Shown piece by piece: positions 59,419 to 64,000 of a DNA stretch of 64,000 bases. The stretch comes from Physcomitrium patens (Eukaryota; Streptophyta; Bryopsida; Funariales; Funariaceae). The notes under the pieces were generated by a model that was not told where the DNA came from, ran no database searches, and saw only the letters and a list, made by a program, of their open reading frames with translations. Position 1 is the stretch's first letter; each line of letters starts with the position of its first letter. The DNA is taken from positions 3,849,891-3,913,890 of the forward strand of contig NC_037267.1 of NCBI RefSeq assembly GCF_000002425.4, in the 5' to 3' direction. The translations under genes were made by a program, and so were the position numbers.

Positions 59419-62400
59419 TCATGAATACCACATGTCATACAGAACGTTGATATCATCGTACCCTGTGAGCTTCAAAACAGCCCTGTACATTCTTTTCAGG
59501 GTTTCCACGTCACTGACCTTGGGTGTGCTGCCAGAGATCTCATTACGTCCACCATTGTCACTCTTACGAGACCTGGTTTGCGCGCTTCCGCTTGGTTTGG
59601 AAGCAGACAATGCTGCACCAAGGATCGTCTTCAGAAGTCTCTGTAGCTGAGACGTGAAAACAGCTGACACATCTGATGAGACACGAGGCGTTGTATCTTC
59701 TCCATCTTCCCTGACTCTGAACTTTACAGCTCGACAACCTTCCAAAAGATGCAGCAGAGCTTGCTCCATCATCTACAGAGCCAATACAGGAACGAGATCA
59801 GTCAAGCAATACGCTTTTATTGGATGCATAAAAGGTTAAGTGGTTTCTCTGCACTTGAAGAAAGATTGAAAAGCTGCAGACACTCTTTGGTGGTTGAAAT
59901 AGTCTTGATTGAGAGCTCTACTAATTAGGAATGACAAGCATGAAAATCTTCGAACACAAATGCACCCGTATCGATGTACTTACTGCATTTGGTTGAGATG
60001 ATGGTGCCATAGCTAAGCACATAGATGACCGTTCCATTAGTATCTGGAGAAACATATCTGGATGAGAAGCGGCTCGATAATACTCCAGTGCTCTCTGCCA
60101 GTAACGATCAGCCATAGATGCCAACCGTTTCGCTCCATGCAACTTGGTGTCTCGTTTCTCAGTATTGAGCTCCTCAGCTTGCATAGCCAGTGCAAACAAG
60201 CAACTGTCTCTTTGTTGACAGGCCAGTTGAAACTGAGCATAAGCAGCTTCCTGTGCCCGAAGCGAACCCAGGGATTCATACAACACCAAAGCTTTGGATA
60301 TAGCTTCTTTAGCTGAGATACCTGTTTTTCTGTCAGAAGGTAACACTTGGTCACCAACCGTCTTCTGCCCTTTTGTTTTCCGATGAGCTTTCAAGAACTT
60401 GTCCTCTCGTGCAAGAAGCATTCCCAGCTTCAGATACGTGTGAGCAAGTTGAGTGAAGACCTCATTGTATAATCCCCGCATTGTGCGCTCAACTCCGTCT
60501 CCTAACGCCATGAGTTCTCTCCTTCCTTCACCATAAAATTCTAATGCTTCTTGATATAGAAACCGTGCTTCGGCAACTGTATTGACAAAGGCCTGATAAA
60601 AATGAGGCAGCTGACACTCTTCCCAATTAGACAGCTGGGAGGCAAACACCTCTGCAGCTGCTCTTCGCCCGTGCGCGAGATTACAATAGACTAAGACAAT
60701 GTTGGGCAGATCTTTAACTGCACGAAATGCAACAATAGCGGTTTCGAAGGCGGCCTCGGCAGATTTTACGTTGCCTTGGGCTAGCCTCCTACGACCAAGC
60801 TCATTGCACACCCAGCCCTTCTTTCTGAGTGCACCTTCATACTCTCGCAAATGTATAGAGTCCGCAAAAGCACCAACGGCACAGGAATAACATTCTGAAG
60901 CACAAGACAGATTCTTCTCCCAGTCGTTCAAAAGCGGCTTTTTGAAGTACATGAAGATGTCTAAATGAGTTGAATCTTCGCCAACTGTGCCATTCAGCCC
61001 AGGCTCCACGACGTTTGCACCAGATGTTATACTGGTTTCCTTCGAGTATGCTTCTGAACTGAGGGTACCCTTTTCCCGACCAAGAATGTCTGTAGGTGTG
61101 GGAGGGCTTTTATTGTTCTTTTTTCCATGCTTTCGTGCATACTTCCCTGCACTTTTTTCGGAAGAAAAACTATTACTACTGCTGGCAGAGATTCCACTAC
61201 TTGCTCGGTCACTCTGGCAGCTACAGCTCGTTAAACTGCAAATTTCACAGCTTACTTGAAACCGTCCCACCTTCTTCTTTAGTCTTTTCACCTCCTTCAT
61301 AACCTCCTGAGCCATTTTCAGCTCTTCGCCTTGTGAAGCATCAAGATGCGTTGGAACATCGGACTCACCCATAGAGCGCTGAATCTCGGCAAAAACATCA
61401 CCAACAAGAACCCAAACTTGCCCCCAAAACAACCCTTTATCCTTGAGCACCTCTGACGGCGTACAATTCGCCCCATTAGATCCACCAGTAGTGTTTATCG
61501 TCTTTTCTGGTCGGGGAGTCGAACCACGCACCAGACATGCTAACTCAGCAGCTTTGAGGGCTCGACTGAATTGGCCATCTTCTTTGTACGCTTGCCCAAG
61601 AGTAAGATATGATTCACCTAAGAGAAGAAGAAGTTGCCATAGCTTTTCATCCATTCCAAACCCAACTTCAATATCTCGGAAATCACAAATTGCTACACAT
61701 TCAGGTTCTCCACAAACACATTCTGTAAAACGGTTTGGATATCTGTTAGGCCTGAGACCAACACGCTCTGCAGACGCTCTATTCTCTCCAACATCTTGGA
61801 GTTGCCGTTGCCATCTTAAGGACTTGATGGCCTGCGAAAGATGGTGAACTGCTGCTAATCGTGCAGACACTGGGTCTGCAAGTGCCTGAATTATCTGTGG
61901 AACAGGATCTGATACAGTCAACCCTCCTTCTGTTTCTCCTTGTCCATCAGGGGCACCTTCATGACGGTCATGAGAGAAGGAAGAAGTTCCGACAGTTGAT
62001 GGGCTTGCCAGAACAAGATCAGTGGGTGTTGGATCATCAAAACTCTCCGCATTCTCATCAGCTGAGTTAGCTAAATTCTCAGGAGAGGTTTCCTGACAAT
62101 CTTGGACACAGGGAATAATATTTGAACTATCTTCAATGTTCAACTTATGGTCAATGATTTCTGGAGCAGGCTCCTCCAGCAATCCGGGGGTGGTATCCGT
62201 AGGCGGAAGCTCTAAGACAGGTTGTTCAGCATCATCTTTCACGGCTGTATCATCGTCATTGCCCTCAATTAAAAGAGGCTGCAGCATCACTCCGAGTTGC
62301 TTGTAGCATGCTAGAATAAGCCTAGCAGCATGCTCATGAGCAGATGCCCGAATAACCTGCATGGACACAAATCCATCGTGAATGTCACGAGTCATCAATA

Positions 62401-63965
62401 ACCATCAACACATCGAGTTAGAAAAAAGTATTTAAATAAAAAAATAAATCAAAGTGTAACTAACCAATCAGCAATATGAAAATAATTCATAAGAGAAGTG
62501 ATTTCTTCTCGTCTAATCACTTTCTAGTACAGTAAATGACACTTAAGTTTTGTAGAACATTTCAAAACTTCCCACCCAACAAATTGTTAGGGATGTGTGA
62601 AGACACACACAATATAATATGATAATAGTTTATGTGATAAGAAAATGCAAAGCCTAAAAGTTTGTGTTAGTCTGAAAAATCGTTTAAAATGTAGAGGTGG
62701 ACACTAACCAAGTGTTCTTGCTCGTCCATATACTCCAGACATTTTCCAAAGATTTTCGCACACTTCATTCTGTCAGCTGGGTCCTGCATGATATGGGTTT
62801 TCTTAAACATGAGTAAGATTTCTTTGTCCAAAGATAGAATGCACAACAACCCTGGTACTGAATATCATGGCTCAAAGCAGATGAAAATTACTAAGACAGT
62901 ATTATTAAGAAGGAAAAACATAATGCACCAGCGATAAAACGACAGCAGGAACACCAGTAAAGCCTCAAACTGACTGAAACATTAGTATGAAAAACTGCAA
63001 TTCTGGCCAAGATACATAAACATTCGAAGGAGTGGATGAGTATATTCACACTCAAAAAAAAAATGGAGACAAGGTTCGCCACAATTCAAAGTAAGCTAAC
63101 TTTCTATTCTCAGACATTCATAAGGGGGAGAGGGACTACACTGCAGCTTGTGTACCAAGGAAGACTGTGGTTTTGCACCAAAACATCTCACAACAGCCTA
63201 CAACTGACACACATGTGCTATAGTCCTGGTCCTCCAGCTATACATGACACCTAGAAGCAATTTAGATCCACTGCATTTATTCCCAACTCTGTGTGGAGGC
63301 TTCAGCGTGACGAGGCAAAGCATAAAAAAGATATAAGCACCATGAAAATTAGCTAGAATGAATACCTGAGATCGTGACAAACGGTTGGCAAGTCGGTACA
63401 ATAGCATTGCCAGTGGCAAAGAATAGTGACCATTGCCTCGATTCCTTGAAGGAGGTAGCATACCACGTTTCTGGTCCTGTGTATCACCACATGTATTTCG
63501 AGCTTTGGAAATCACAGAAAGATCAAATAACTGCATAAGATCCTCTCCAGCGTTCTTGAAAAGCTGTCATGATAATGTAAGCCAGCACAGTTGTGAGCAC
63601 TATGCAGGACTCAATTCAACAGTAATCAACGAAATACTCCACATAAACAAAAATATGCATAAATTTCTATACATTTCTCGTGAAAAAGAGTTGAAAGATT
63701 CAAGCATACATACCCAATAGGTTCCAGGGTCTTGTTTACAGTTTTCTTGTAAGAACCTAAGCACTGATGATGCATTCTGCTGAACAACATGAGGACTGAA
63801 AAAGGCTGTCCCATCCTCTGAAAGACCTTTCAAAAGAAATATATCATCTGTTTTCAGCAGTTCGTAACCTTGAACAACTCCATTGCGATGATAACACACT
63901 GCCAGTTCTGGAATACTCGCCATCACATTATCCAGCCAGGCATCTAACCACATCAACGGAGTAAC
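59419..63965 (-). CDS. EDRF1-like protein, C-terminal part (5' end beyond the window)
   Basis: Five exons on the minus strand, 63714-63965, 63366-63563, 62709-62783, 59984-62356 and 59419-59772, join in phase 0. They give the last ~1083 residues; upstream exons lie right of the window. The first visible exon reads VTPLMWLDAWLDNVMASIPE, then ELAVCYHRNGVVQGYELLKT and DDIFLLKGLSEDG, matching the conserved N-terminal domain of erythroid differentiation-related factor 1 (EDRF1). It is followed by DLSVISK and ASAHEHAARLILACYKQ. The very large exon (791 codons) includes TPR-like helical repeats (LGESYLTLGQAYKEDGQFSR, then ALKAAELACL; LPNIVLVYCNLAHGRRAAAE; EVFTQLAHTYLKLGMLLARE). These are separated by low-complexity Ser/Glu segments and a Cys-rich patch (CEICSLTSCSC). 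The human protein has been linked to globin gene expression; the plant role is unknown. Family is firm, function is not. Confidence 0.85.
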
Positions 63966-64000
63966 CTGCACAAACAACCAACGTCCTCGTAACTACCTAA

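Noticed and set aside
61500-61530. tRNA B-box-like GGTTCGACTCCCCGACC on the minus strand
   Set aside because: It is part of the EDRF1-like coding exon (VRGSTPRPEK); no acceptor stem, A box or anticodon arm could be built around it.

Overview
This 64 kb window is nuclear DNA of a land plant. It is most likely a moss or other bryophyte; the species cannot be fixed from the sequence. The reasons are multi-exon genes with GT..AG introns, 5'-UTR introns, plastid- and mitochondrion-targeted proteins of plant type, and plant-specific families. These intron-rich gene islands alternate sharply with extremely A+T-rich blocks full of decayed transposons and microsatellites. No prokaryotic features (operons, ribosome binding sites, CRISPR) are present.

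Layout, left to right. (1) 839-2553 (+): VTT-domain TVP38/TMEM64-like membrane protein; then ~2.5 kb with one unassigned, possibly coding stretch; then an AT-rich block (5.1-6.65 kb). (2) 8607-10351 (+): cytosolic serine hydroxymethyltransferase, with an 817-bp intron in its 5' UTR. (3) 11716-13801 (+): PRCC-family nuclear proline-rich protein. (4) 15216-18412 (+): 12-exon plastid aldo/keto reductase. (5) 18.7-21.5 kb: AT-rich block with a dead Tc1-type DD34E transposase, a 28-bp minisatellite and a Tourist-like MITE. (6) 21767-24318 (+): porphobilinogen deaminase. (7) 24812-25495 (-): enoyl-CoA isomerase-like protein. (8) 25.9-39.4 kb: a large decayed repeat block holding a chromodomain-type Ty3/Gypsy element nested inside the gag of an older LTR-element remnant. 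(9) 40831-41577 (-): a ZF-HD-like zinc-finger protein without homeodomain. (10) 43587-44733 (-): a small four-exon gene for a mitoribosomal mL59/mL64 (CRIF1-like) protein. (11) 45.2-47.6 kb: AT-rich block. (12) 48191-53324 (-): 13-exon plastid-type transaldolase. (13) 53.8-56.0 kb: AT-rich block with a 205-bp MITE. (14) 56580-57173 (-): intronless organellar RAD52-like (ODB) protein. (15) 59419-63965 (-): C-terminal part of an EDRF1-like protein that runs off the right edge.

The genes do not form a pathway or cluster. Several share organellar destinations by inference (aldo/keto reductase, porphobilinogen deaminase, transaldolase, RAD52-like, mL59/64-like), but each has its own promoter and intron structure.

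The most notable observations are the nested retroelement with a mutated but recognisable target-site duplication and restored outer reading frame; a perfect 78-bp inverted repeat inside that otherwise badly decayed element; the DD34E Tc1 relic in a plant; the zinc-finger protein combining a ZF-HD-type finger with a second C2HH-like finger; and GGATG/GAATG-rich tracts at the promoter-side edge of five gene islands. I did not find a convincing wholly new biological system. All exon boundaries come from reading splice consensus, phase and protein continuity by eye.
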